Part shown: piece by piece, positions 1 to 6,972 of the stretch | How positions within the stretch are numbered: position 1 is the stretch's first letter | How the letters are laid out: each line of letters begins with the position of its first letter | Source of the DNA: Prochloron sp. SP5CPC1 | Lineage (GTDB): Bacteria > Cyanobacteriota > Cyanobacteriia > Cyanobacteriales > Prochloraceae | DNA: 14,234 nucleotides | Direction of reading: 5' to 3' | Assembly (NCBI GenBank): GCA_014323965.1 | Contig: JACONB010000015.1 | Span: 1-14,234 of the forward strand | Notes under the pieces: model-generated | The model's database searches: none | What the model was told of the DNA's origin: nothing | What the model saw: only the letters and a program-made list of their open reading frames with translations | Position numbers and translations under genes: made by a program

Positions 1-406
1 AATCTCTCCGTTTAAACCCCGTTACTCCATGAGTGGCGAAATTATCTCTGACACGCCATAGCCAAAAGGCAAGCAGGCAGATATTGGTACTCTTTGCTTA
101 CCAATATGTGGAATCGTAGCCCTGCCGGGGGACAGGAACCATCCGGCACCAGCAAATGAAAACTAAGTGACACAACAGGAGAGAGCCAAACAGGGTCTAA
201 CGGGAGGTCGATAACCGTTAGTAAGCCGAAGGCAACGAAGGCAGAACACCCGGTCGGGTAAAGGATGAGTGAAAAAGCGAATGCCTTGCTGTAATGGCAG
301 GGATAGGGATTCAAGATTTGTCCCCGACCTCAAGGAATAGCGGACTTCACTTGGGTCTTATACGGACATAAAAGACAACTAGGAACCAAACTAAAAGAAA
401 AGTTAG

Positions 407-2218
407 ATGATAGCTACGAAGCTAGAAAATGGACCTAAAGGACAATTGGAAGAGTGGGGCGACATTCATTGGCGTCGTGTTCGGAAGATTGTTAGAAACT
501 TACGCGGTCGGATATTCCGTGCTCAAAAGCTTGGACTGTGGAAGCTACTCGTGCGACTACAGAAACTAATGAAAAGATGTCGGTCGAATCTATTACTGAG
601 CATCAGACAAATCACACAGGTTAACGCCGGAAAGCACACAGCTGGGATAGATAAGGAGGTAATAAAGACCCCAGCACGGCGTGTGGAACTTGCCAACGAG
701 TGGGTGATGCCAAAGGCAAAACCCGCAAAGAGGGTATATATACCCAAAGCGAATGGTAAGAAACGTCCTCTCGGAATCCCTTGGCGAAGCAACCGCCCTT
801 GGCGTCCCGTGAGGGATAGAGTCGCTCAAGCAATAGTCAAGAATGCGATGGAACCCGAATGGGAAGCCCAGTTTGAGGCCAACTCCTATGGTTTCGGACC
901 CGGTCGTAGTTGCCACGACGCCGTAGCACAATGTTACAATAGGCTAAGTGGAGACTATAAAAAAAAGAACGGAAAGTGGGTAAGAAAAGACAGATGGGTT
1001 TTGGACGCTGATATCAAGGGCTTCTTTGACAACATTGACCATGAGTCCATCCTGAAAGCTACCAGAAGTAATACCTGGGTAGAAGGATGGTTAAAAGCTG
1101 GACTTGTCGGAAGTAAGAAGGGATACTTCCTAACTGAAAAAGGAACTCCACAGGGTGGCGTAATCGGTCCTCTACTTGCAAACATGGGACTCCACGGGTT
1201 GGAGAAATACATCCAAAAATGTAACTCAAAGGTAGGCGTCATCAGATACGCAGACGATTTCGTCGTAACTGCGAGAGATAAGGAATCTCTGGAGAAACTG
1301 AAAATTCAGATAAATCAATGGTTATCAAAACGAGGTCTTGGGATTAGCGAGGAGAAGACAAGGATAGTACATATCAGCGACGGGTTGGATTTCCTGGGAT
1401 TTAACCTGCGGCAGTATGAAGTCAAAGGCAGCGACGGCATCCTAAGGGATAAGTTGCTCATAAAACCTATGAAGTCAAAGGTAGTAAATTTCTGCAAGAA
1501 AGTCGGTGAAACCATCGACAGCATGAAAACGGAATCCCCGAAGCAGGTCATCCGTAAGCTGGAGCCACTTCTCAGAGGTTTTGCTAACTACTACAGAGGA
1601 GTATGCAGCAAAGAAACTTTCAACTACATCAGTCACCGCCTATGGTGGTACCTCTGGCGTTGGGCAAAGAGACGGCACCCCAACAAAAGCAAAAATTGGG
1701 TCAAGAATAAATATTTCCGCATCATCTTCCGAAAGGAAGGGGGCAAAAGAGACTGGGTATTCTTCTATGAGGATAGAGATAGAAAAAGTCATGAAATAAT
1801 TCATGACCTTTTCGATGTAAAATCTATTCCTATAGTAAGACATATCAAGGTAAAGGGAACTAATTCCAAAGACGACCCGGAATTGGTGGAATATTGGGAA
1901 AAAAGGCAGACTAAGTCTGGTAATAAACGGTGGGCTAAAGATTCAAAATATGAGTCAATAGCCATCGCACAGGACTGGAAATGCCTAGTTTGTCATGACC
2001 ACTTGTTCAATGGTGAGGAAATCGAAACCCATCACATAGTACCTGTGGCAGAAGGAGGCTCTGACGACGTGAGCAATCTGAGGCATCTGCACAAATCGTG
2101 TCACAAGCAGGTACATTCAAAGAAATCCAAGCAAGTAGGACTTGAAGTAAGGCTTGAGCCGGATGATTGGAAACAGTCAAGTCCGGTTCTTAGGGGAGGG
2201 GAGGGAAGTGATTCCTGA
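407..2218 (+). CDS. ltrA: Group II intron reverse transcriptase/maturase with HNH endonuclease domain
   Basis: A 603-aa intron-encoded protein that assists splicing and reverse-transcribes the intron at its DNA target. Seen in order: an N-terminal RT-0 region, the RT-1 motif RPLGIP, the catalytic YADD at residues 281-284, a maturase/X region with the GFANYYRGV-type block, and a C-terminal HNH domain with CxxC (C526, C529), HH at 542-543 and the following N..H..CH residues. The ATG at 407 has no strong Shine-Dalgarno, as is common for intron ORFs. Odd points: about eight extra residues (around 126-134, WRSNRPWRP) split the normally uninterrupted RT-1 block between GIP and RDRVAQ. They come from a 24-nt dispersed repeat. 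The reading frame also continues through domain V before stopping. Whether the enzyme is active with the RT-1 insertion is unknown. Confidence 0.93.
   Translation: MIATKLENGPKGQLEEWGDIHWRRVRKIVRNLRGRIFRAQKLGLWKLLVRLQKLMKRCRSNLLLSIRQITQVNAGKHTAGIDKEVIKTPARRVELANEWVMPKAKPAKRVYIPKANGKKRPLGIPWRSNRPWRPVRDRVAQAIVKNAMEPEWEAQFEANSYGFGPGRSCHDAVAQCYNRLSGDYKKKNGKWVRKDRWVLDADIKGFFDNIDHESILKATRSNTWVEGWLKAGLVGSKKGYFLTEKGTPQGGVIGPLLANMGLHGLEKYIQKCNSKVGVIRYADDFVVTARDKESLEKLKIQINQWLSKRGLGISEEKTRIVHISDGLDFLGFNLRQYEVKGSDGILRDKLLIKPMKSKVVNFCKKVGETIDSMKTESPKQVIRKLEPLLRGFANYYRGVCSKETFNYISHRLWWYLWRWAKRRHPNKSKNWVKNKYFRIIFRKEGGKRDWVFFYEDRDRKSHEIIHDLFDVKSIPIVRHIKVKGTNSKDDPELVEYWEKRQTKSGNKRWAKDSKYESIAIAQDWKCLVCHDHLFNGEEIETHHIVPVAEGGSDDVSNLRHLHKSCHKQVHSKKSKQVGLEVRLEPDDWKQSSPVLRGGEGSDS
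784..807 (+). repeat. 24-nt small dispersed repeat inside the RT gene (copy 1)
   Basis: This 24-nt block is identical to 9266-9289, and the match ends at exactly these bases on both sides. It begins GCGAAGC and ends GGCGTCC. It adds eight codons in frame to RT motif 1. Its length fits the very small (21-27 nt) dispersed repeats known from filamentous cyanobacteria; membership of a named family is inference. Confidence 0.75.
2156..2189 (+). ncRNA. Group II intron domain V
   Basis: A 34-nt hairpin beginning GAGCCGGATGATT, with a GGAAAC-containing tip and ending AGTCAAGTCCGGTTC. It shows the conserved AGC triad (2157-2159) and terminal-loop GNRA-like tip of catalytic domain V. It lies inside the 3' end of the RT reading frame. 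Confidence 0.9.
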
Positions 2219-2230
2219 ACCTTACCCGAC

Positions 2231-2461
2231 TTAAAAACGAGGGCGACGGAGAGAAGAATGATTCTCACAAATTTTGTATGTAAGATTAAAGTAACCACAT
2301 TCAAGGTTAGAACAACAGTCACTAGTCTTCTTGCACCTGAACCGAATAAATTGACAACCTCCCGTAATATTCTCCAGCTCCTGGGCGGACAAAAGACGTT
2401 CCCGAGCAGGCAGGTCAACCAGGGAAAGATTGAATTTGGTGGACGTAGGTATCAAAGACAT
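2231..2461 (-). CDS. Double-glycine-leader precursor peptide with knottin-like six-cysteine core
   Basis: A predicted 76-aa secreted peptide precursor. The ATG at 2461 is chosen over in-frame upstream ATGs because GGAGG lies eight bases before it. Residues 1-35 are a leader ending LSAQELENITGG, matching the class II bacteriocin pattern LSxxELxxIxGG that C39-peptidase ABC transporters cut after GG. The 41-residue core starts with Cys36 and has cysteines at 36, 43, 49, 50, 55 and 65: C-X6-C-X5-CC-X4-C-X9-C, within the inhibitor-cystine-knot spacing. The core is basic (eight K/R against three D/E) and ends RRPRF. Export genes lie alongside: HlyD is divergent, with TolC-like and C39 ABC transporter genes beyond. 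The stop codon touches the 3' end of the group II intron. Function (toxin, bacteriocin or signal) is unknown. The knot fold is inferred from spacing only. Confidence 0.8.
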   Translation of the reverse strand: MSLIPTSTKFNLSLVDLPARERLLSAQELENITGGCQFIRFRCKKTSDCCSNLECGYFNLTYKICENHSSLRRPRF

Positions 2462-2469
2462 ATTTTTAG

Positions 2470-2474
2470 CCTCC
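2470..2474 (-). promoter_or_regulatory. Ribosome binding site of the precursor gene
   Basis: GGAGG on the minus strand, eight bases before the ATG at 2461-2459. This decides the start, because the in-frame ATG at 2476 overlaps the site itself and the longer frame from 2617 has no leader-like sequence. Confidence 0.7.
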
Positions 2475-2565
2475 ATTATTATAATCACAAAAAAGTCAAT
2501 TTCCCTGAGAATGAGATTAGAATCTTTGTAAGGATTTATGTAAAGACAACCCCGAGCACTTTTGG

Positions 2566-2574
2566 TGTTATAAT
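2566..2574 (+). promoter_or_regulatory. Candidate extended -10 promoter for the hlyD-like gene
   Basis: TGTTATAAT, an extended -10 element (TGnTATAAT), lies 33 bases before the hlyD ATG. No convincing -35 box is seen 16-18 bases upstream. AGGAGGT at 2589-2595 follows, 12 bases before the start codon. This is inference from motif match only. Confidence 0.4.
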
Positions 2575-2607
2575 TATGAAGAGGAACCAGGAGGTAGACG
2601 TCGGTAA

Positions 2608-4400
2608 ATGGTAACAACTAAAGAAAGAACAGCAGTTGTAAGGGAAGAAGATATAGCTACCCTAGATAACTTTGCGGACAAGAAACTCCAAGAAGCAACG
2701 GAGTTATCGGAAGTAATGGCAGTGGATCCCCCCTTAGTGCAAAGGGGAGGTATCTATCTCATTGGTGGGCTGCTCGCCGTAACTCTTTCCCTCCTTTATT
2801 TTGGCAAAGTTCCCGTGTGGGCAAAAGCTAAAGGCAGTATCATCCCAGAAGGGGAAAGCATTCCCGTGCAAGCCCTTCAAGGGGGGGTAGTGAGGTCAGT
2901 ATTAGCCCGAGTGGGGGATCGGCTAACGAAAAACGCCCCCCTCCTCACCTTGGATACCTCCCAGGCTAATGCAGATTTGAACCAACTCCAGGGACGACTA
3001 AATATCCGGCAAAAACGTCTCCAGGGGTTACAACAGGACAAAACCCTAATAGAAACCATTCTCGCAGTCCCAGAAACCTTCCTAGCCCAGGAGCAAACCG
3101 TAAATTTCCATGATAGCAACCTGCTCCAAACTATCTACTCCCTCAGAAGAGCGAAAACAGAATTAACCCAAGCCACAGCAGCCCTAGATCAAGACTTAGC
3201 AGCCCAAAAAGGGCAGCTCAAACAGGAAATAGAACTATCCCGCCAGCGACTCACCCTCCTGTACCAGCAAAAAGAGCTAGGGATCGCCAACCTAAAAAAG
3301 ATGAAACCAATTTAGTTACCAGAAAGCAACTCCTAGCCGAAACCCGAGAATTATCAGAGAAGCGCTTACTCTCTCAGCTAGAAATAGGTCACCAGAATGT
3401 CGCTCTTATGGAGAAGCATAAAGAATTAGCTATCCTGAACTTAGAGCAAGACGAACTAGACTTACGGGGTAAAAATAAACGGTTAGAGGAGTCTCGTCAA
3501 TTAGCCGAAGAAGGATTTCTCTCCCAATTAGACTTAGAAGCAGAAGAAGAGCGCTATCGTTCAGCCCAAATGGCGTTATCCGAAAGCCACAAGCAAATAG
3601 AAAGGCAAGAAATTGAAATTGCCAACGAAAGATCCCGTTTGGGGGAAATAGAATTAGAACTATTGGGACTACAAGAAGATCGGGAAAGCATTCGCCAAGC
3701 GGAATTAGCCCTACAAGACAGCCGCCAGCAACTGGAACAACAAGAGATTGACATTGGCAACGAGGAACTCCGGCTAGCTGAACTGGAAATTCAATTAGGA
3801 GCTGCCGCAGCCCAGCCTTCCCAGCAATATGAACAAGCTCGTACCAATTATAAGCAAAATCTGGACAACCTAAATCAGAATCTGGTTACGATGGAAAGGG
3901 AAATCAAAACAGTGGCAGCGGAAATAGCTAACCAGATAGAACAAATCAAATTAACCCAAAGCAATCTGGACTATGCTAATGTGAGAATGCCCTTAGAGGA
4001 CTTAGTGGGTCAACTGAACGTCAAGAATACAGGAGAATTAGTATCCAGTGGCACCGTAGTAGGGGTAGTCATTCCCCAGGGAACACCTTTAATCATAAAT
4101 GCTTCCGTACCCAACAAAGACATTGGTTTTATCAAGGAAGGCTCCGACGCTAGGCTGAAAGTAGATGCTTATCCTTACCAACAGTTTGGTACCATACCCG
4201 CTAAAGTGAGACAAGTTTTCCCCAACGTGGGAGACGAAGAAAACTTCACTATTACCTTGGAATTACTCCAAGATACCATCAAAGCAGGGGGACAAACAAT
4301 TAATTTATTTCCCGGACTGACTGTGGAAGCGGAAGTAAAAACGAGAAAACAACGTCTCTTCGAGCTTTTATTAAACAGTGGAAAAAAGAAGGAGGGTTAG
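2608..4400 (+). pseudogene. HlyD-family membrane fusion protein of a peptide exporter, one frameshift
   Basis: A periplasmic adaptor that would link the inner-membrane ABC transporter to a TolC-like channel. Part 1 (2608-3315, 235 aa) has a cytoplasmic N-terminus, one membrane segment (about residues 48-66) and the first half of the lipoyl/barrel domain (VRSVLARVGDRLTKNAPLLTLD). Part 2, open from 3303 onward and ending at 4400, has a long coiled coil and then the second lipoyl/beta-barrel half (VKNTGELVSSGTVVGVVIPQ, VPNKDIGFI). The parts join by a -1 shift at the A run 3294-3299, and the joined product of about 597 aa has a normal adaptor layout. The break sits on A-AAA-AAG in the correct phase, so programmed frameshifting is possible; a plain 1-nt loss or sequencing error is equally possible. 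The coiled coil contains a 45-residue duplicated unit. The ATG at 2608 follows an in-frame TAA. Confidence 0.85.
3279..3300 (+). other. Candidate -1 frameshift site (SD-like AGGGA plus A-AAA-AAG)
   Basis: In the zero frame the codons are CTA AAA AAG, which gives the heptamer A-AAA-AAG (3294-3300), the same as in the bacterial dnaX recoding site. AGGGA (3279-3283) ends ten bases upstream, about where dnaX has its stimulatory Shine-Dalgarno. A -1 slip joins the two halves of the HlyD protein exactly. No strong downstream hairpin is evident by eye. Confidence 0.4.
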
Positions 4401-4405
4401 GGGGG

Positions 4406-4480
4406 TTTCACGCAGAGGCGCAGAGGCGCGGAGAGGGAACCTCTCTCTTCTCTGTGTCCTCTGCGTCTCTGTGGTTAAAT
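4406..4480. repeat. Palindromic GCGCAGAGG-family repeat (MITE-like, intergenic)
   Basis: A 75-bp imperfect palindrome. The left arm TTTCACGCAGAGGCGCAGAG is answered by a right arm CTCTGCGTCTCTGTGGTTAA. It lies just after the hlyD stop, so as RNA it would form a hairpin that could end or attenuate transcription before the tolC-like gene. It resembles in base pattern the element inserted in the ABC transporter (7968-8070) and the half copy at 9366-9400. This family is very common in cyanobacterial intergenic DNA. Confidence 0.7.
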
Positions 4481-4502
4481 AAAAAAAGAATAACAAAGAA
4501 CA

Positions 4503-5980
4503 TTGAATATTTTAACTGTCATACTGCTCGTTATAATCTCCTATTTTACCTTTCATGAAGCAGCAAAAGCAGAAATAGGAAATAATTCAGGAAACAAACA
4601 CCAAAAATAGCAGAGAAATTGAACTAAATCTCCAACAGCTAATCATCTTAGCATTAAAAAATAATAGAGATCTCAAAAATGCCTACCTGGAGAGGATCGC
4701 CCAGCAAGTTGACTCAGAGGTGGCAGAAGATGTATTTGTCCCTGATTTTACCCCCACACTCTCTATCCAATATACTGGCAATGGAACGGAAGTGGGGGGA
4801 ATAGACACAAGCAATAATAACACCTCATTGAACTTATCCACAACCCTATCCCTGAGAATACCCACTGGAGGAACCTTTAATTTTAGTTGGAACGCTAACC
4901 AAGTCTTAAGGAATACCAGCACTAGGGGCACCAACACCAATCAAGATCAATTTAGTCAAAATCTCCAACTGAGTTTCAACCAACCCCTGTTAAGAGGAGG
5001 GGGTACTCAGGTAAATAAAGCACCAGTAAAAATAGCTCGATTACAGGAATCTGCTAATATCCAGTCCTTAAAATCCACCCTTATTAATACCATTACCTCC
5101 TCTATCCTCGCTTACCGCAATTTACTCCAAGCGAAAGAAATCGTTGCCATTGAAAAACAATCCCTGGAAAGAGCGAAAGAATTTCTAGAAATCAACCAAC
5201 GGTTAATTGAAGCTGGGAGAAGGGCACCAGTGGAAATAGTTCAGAGTCAAACCCAAGTAGCGAACAGGGAAGTAATCTTGCTTCAAGCGGAGAACAATTT
5301 TGAGTCTTCCATGCTGAATTTGATTCAAATTCTGGATATAGACAAGAGTTTTCGCATTATCCCTACAGAAACTATAGCTGTCCAACCCAATGCTTTAGAA
5401 GTAGAACAACTCATAACGCTAGTTTTTGCCAATCGCCCGGATTATTTGCGGGCTCAGTTAAATCAGGAAATCGCTCAACAAACACTATTACAGGCAAAAA
5501 ACAACAGACTCTGGGATTTGAACTTAAATACCAGATATCGTCGCACATTACAATCGGGCAATTCGGATCAGCAGGAAGATGAATGGACTGTAGGAGCTAA
5601 CTTAAGTAGAACCTTGGGGGATCGCCCGCCAACAGCAATTTATTCGCAGCCAGGTTAACCTAAATCAAGCAACTAATACCTTAGCAGATATCCGGGACCA
5701 AATAGAAATTGAAGTAATCGACCAAATTAGGCAAATTAATTTGAGCTTCAAGCAGATACAATTAGCTATTCAAGCCCGAGAATTATCCGAACAACAGTTG
5801 GAAGTAGAAAGAAGACAACTTAACTTAGGTAGGTCTTCCATTTTTCAGAGCGACCTAGCTGCGGCGCGCAATAACGAACTAGCGGCGAAAATTAACTATC
5901 TCAATGCCTTAACTAACCTGGATAGCACCCTCGGTACTACTTTAAATACTTGGAAGGTAACTATTGAAGAAAGGAAATAG
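4503..5980 (+). pseudogene. TolC-family outer-membrane efflux protein, two frameshifts
   Basis: The outer-membrane channel partner of the HlyD/ABC exporter. Three pieces in different frames together resemble a full TolC-like protein. Frame 1 begins at TTG 4503 with a signal peptide (NILTVILLVIISYFTF, cleavage likely after AAKA) and stops at 4608. Frame 2 is open from 4579 to 5658 and starts with the family's N-terminal block (LALKNNRDLKNAYLERI), then VPDFTPTLSI and the first helical hairpin. Frame 3 runs to 5980 and carries the second helical repeat (QLAIQARELSEQQLEVERRQ, LNALTNLDSTLGTTL). The first shift lies near the A run 4603-4607, the second between about 5616 and 5632 next to a G run. 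Both are close to homopolymers, so sequencing error is a real alternative to decay. The TTG start is tentative; no ATG is available there. Confidence 0.8.
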
Positions 5981-5983
5981 TAG

Positions 5984-6000
5984 GGTGGGCATTGCCCACC
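5984..6000. repeat. Perfect palindrome GTGGGCA/TGCCCAC
   Basis: GGTGGGCATTGCCCACC lies four bases after the tolC-like stop: 8-bp arms around one base. It could act as a hairpin at the transcript end. The same arm sequence recurs, more widely spaced, at 10075-10101. Confidence 0.7.
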
Positions 6001-6100
6001 TAGCGGGGGTATAACCAATTCTCTGATCGCAACCCCCCAACCTGGCCCAATATGGTAAAATTTGGTATTATATTTCATCACTCAATAAATTAATCCATTC

Positions 6101-6970
6101 TTGTCTACTCAACCCTTTGATTCCTTCTCGAAGCAACTGTACGAAAGCCTCCTACACGAGAACTTTGGTAGAGTACAAACTTCCCTCGAAGTACCTGGAG
6201 AGTCATTGTTTATCGACGTAGTCTTCACTCCGAGCAAGAACCCCACTGGCGTGCCGCTTCGCGGATCCCTGCGGGATCGTCCTATCTTAGGATTACTCCG
6301 TCAAGCGATCCAGCGTCCCTGTATTTTTGAAACTTATCGCAATCCCCCCGGAACCCATGACACTAACACCTGTATACTCAAACGCACCTGGTATCTTTTG
6401 GAATTGCGCCGTCGAGCTAAAAGAGCCAACCAGCCCTTCACCCCAGAAGATGAGCCACAACTATGGATCGTCACTCCCACCGCCAGTAAGCACTTTCTTC
6501 GCGAATTTGGTGCTACGCCTCGAAAAGACTGGCCCCAAGGAGTCTATTGGCTGGCTCCAGCGCTGCACACAGCGATTATCGTCGTTCATCAACTCCCCAT
6601 AGAACCGGATACTCTCTGGTTGAGACTCTTGGGAAAAGGACGAGTCCAGACAAATGCCATTAAAGAAGTCCTTGCTATGTCCCAGGGCGATCCCTTGCGA
6701 AACGACGCGCTAAAATTACTATCAAATTGGAAAATCATTGAGATAGTCTCTCCAGAACTTGAACAAACAGATAAGGAGTTTACTATGGCACTATCACAAG
6801 CCTACCTAGAGTGGGAAAAAAAAGTCGAACAACGAGGTAAGCAAGAAGGTAAGCAAGAAGGTAAGCAAGAAGTAGCCCGAGCTATGCTTCGCAGTGGCAT
6901 GAGTCAGTCGCTGATTGCTCAGTTTACTGGACTTTCATTACAGCAAATCGAAGAACTACAAAAAAATTAA
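6101..6970 (+). CDS. Rpn/PD-(D/E)XK transposase-like protein of cyanobacterial type
   Basis: A 289-aa intracellular protein of unknown role. The N-terminus (FDSFSKQLYESLL, then SLFIDVVF) and the C-terminal EGKQEGKQE tract followed by ARAMLRSGMSQSLIAQFTGL resemble the Rpn-like nuclease/putative transposase families of cyanobacteria. The tail is the clearest match. I do not see a convincing complete PD-(D/E)XK catalytic set, so nuclease activity is not claimed. The start is TTG 6101, with no clear Shine-Dalgarno; in-frame TAA at 6086-6088 limits upstream choices to this TTG or an ATT. Two local oddities: an apparent in-frame palindromic insertion (residues about 50-61) and three perfect 12-nt tandem repeats encoding GKQE (6836-6871). 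It separates the hlyD/tolC pair from the ABC transporter, but nothing shows a link to peptide export. Confidence 0.65.
   Translation: MSTQPFDSFSKQLYESLLHENFGRVQTSLEVPGESLFIDVVFTPSKNPTGVPLRGSLRDRPILGLLRQAIQRPCIFETYRNPPGTHDTNTCILKRTWYLLELRRRAKRANQPFTPEDEPQLWIVTPTASKHFLREFGATPRKDWPQGVYWLAPALHTAIIVVHQLPIEPDTLWLRLLGKGRVQTNAIKEVLAMSQGDPLRNDALKLLSNWKIIEIVSPELEQTDKEFTMALSQAYLEWEKKVEQRGKQEGKQEGKQEVARAMLRSGMSQSLIAQFTGLSLQQIEELQKN
6250..6283. repeat. Palindromic dispersed-repeat-like insert within the Rpn-like gene
   Basis: GGATCCCTGCGGGATC includes the perfect inverted repeat GATCCC-TGC-GGGATC, preceded by GTGCCGCTTCGC. It encodes VPLRGSLRDRP, a basic stretch that looks foreign between the conserved blocks VVFTPS and ILGLLRQA. 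It is likely a small dispersed repeat inserted in frame. No second copy exists in the window, so this is inference. Confidence 0.4.
6836..6871 (+). repeat. Three tandem 12-nt repeats coding GKQE
   Basis: GGTAAGCAAGAA occurs three times without a mismatch. It keeps frame and lengthens the charged linker before the C-terminal helix-turn segment. Such linkers vary in copy number in this type of protein. Confidence 0.9.
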
Positions 6971-6972
6971 AC

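Larger units (their letters stand above)
33..2230 (+). mobile_element. Group II intron with RT/maturase/HNH ORF
   Basis: A complete-looking bacterial group II intron. The 3' part is clear. A 34-nt domain V (2156-2189) carries the AGC triad. It is followed by a domain VI stem in which GGGGAGG pairs with CCTT-A-CCC, leaving a bulged A at 2224. That A lies seven nucleotides from a 3' end reading CCCGAC (2230). The 5' end is placed at 33 because GUGGCG there can pair with CGCCAU at 53-58, directly before AGCC, the usual basal stem of domain I. The consensus GUGYG is not matched at positions 4-5, so this end is less certain. Domains I-III occupy about 33-400 and the ORF sits in domain IV. I found no convincing EBS1/IBS1 pair. 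The intron lies antisense to, and directly after the stop of, the precursor gene at 2231-2461. Confidence 0.85.

Noticed and set aside
21..32. IBS1/EBS1 pairing for the intron
   Set aside because: The last exon bases CCATGA would need TCATGG in domain I. Only TAATGG (around 292-297) is close, and it looks like a conserved intron base run rather than EBS1.
42..314. 90-aa minus-strand ORF
   Set aside because: It lies opposite the intron RNA domains I-III, which explain the sequence. No protein family features are seen.
2477..2499. TTGACT and TATAAT upstream of the precursor as a promoter
   Set aside because: The two boxes are only 10 bases apart, and transcription from this TATAAT would start on the ribosome site. 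It is not a usable promoter by normal rules.
2258..2614. 118-aa plus-strand ORF opposite the precursor
   Set aside because: It has no family resemblance and ends just past the hlyD start. The minus strand carries a clear leader, cysteine pattern and ribosome site, so this is a shadow.
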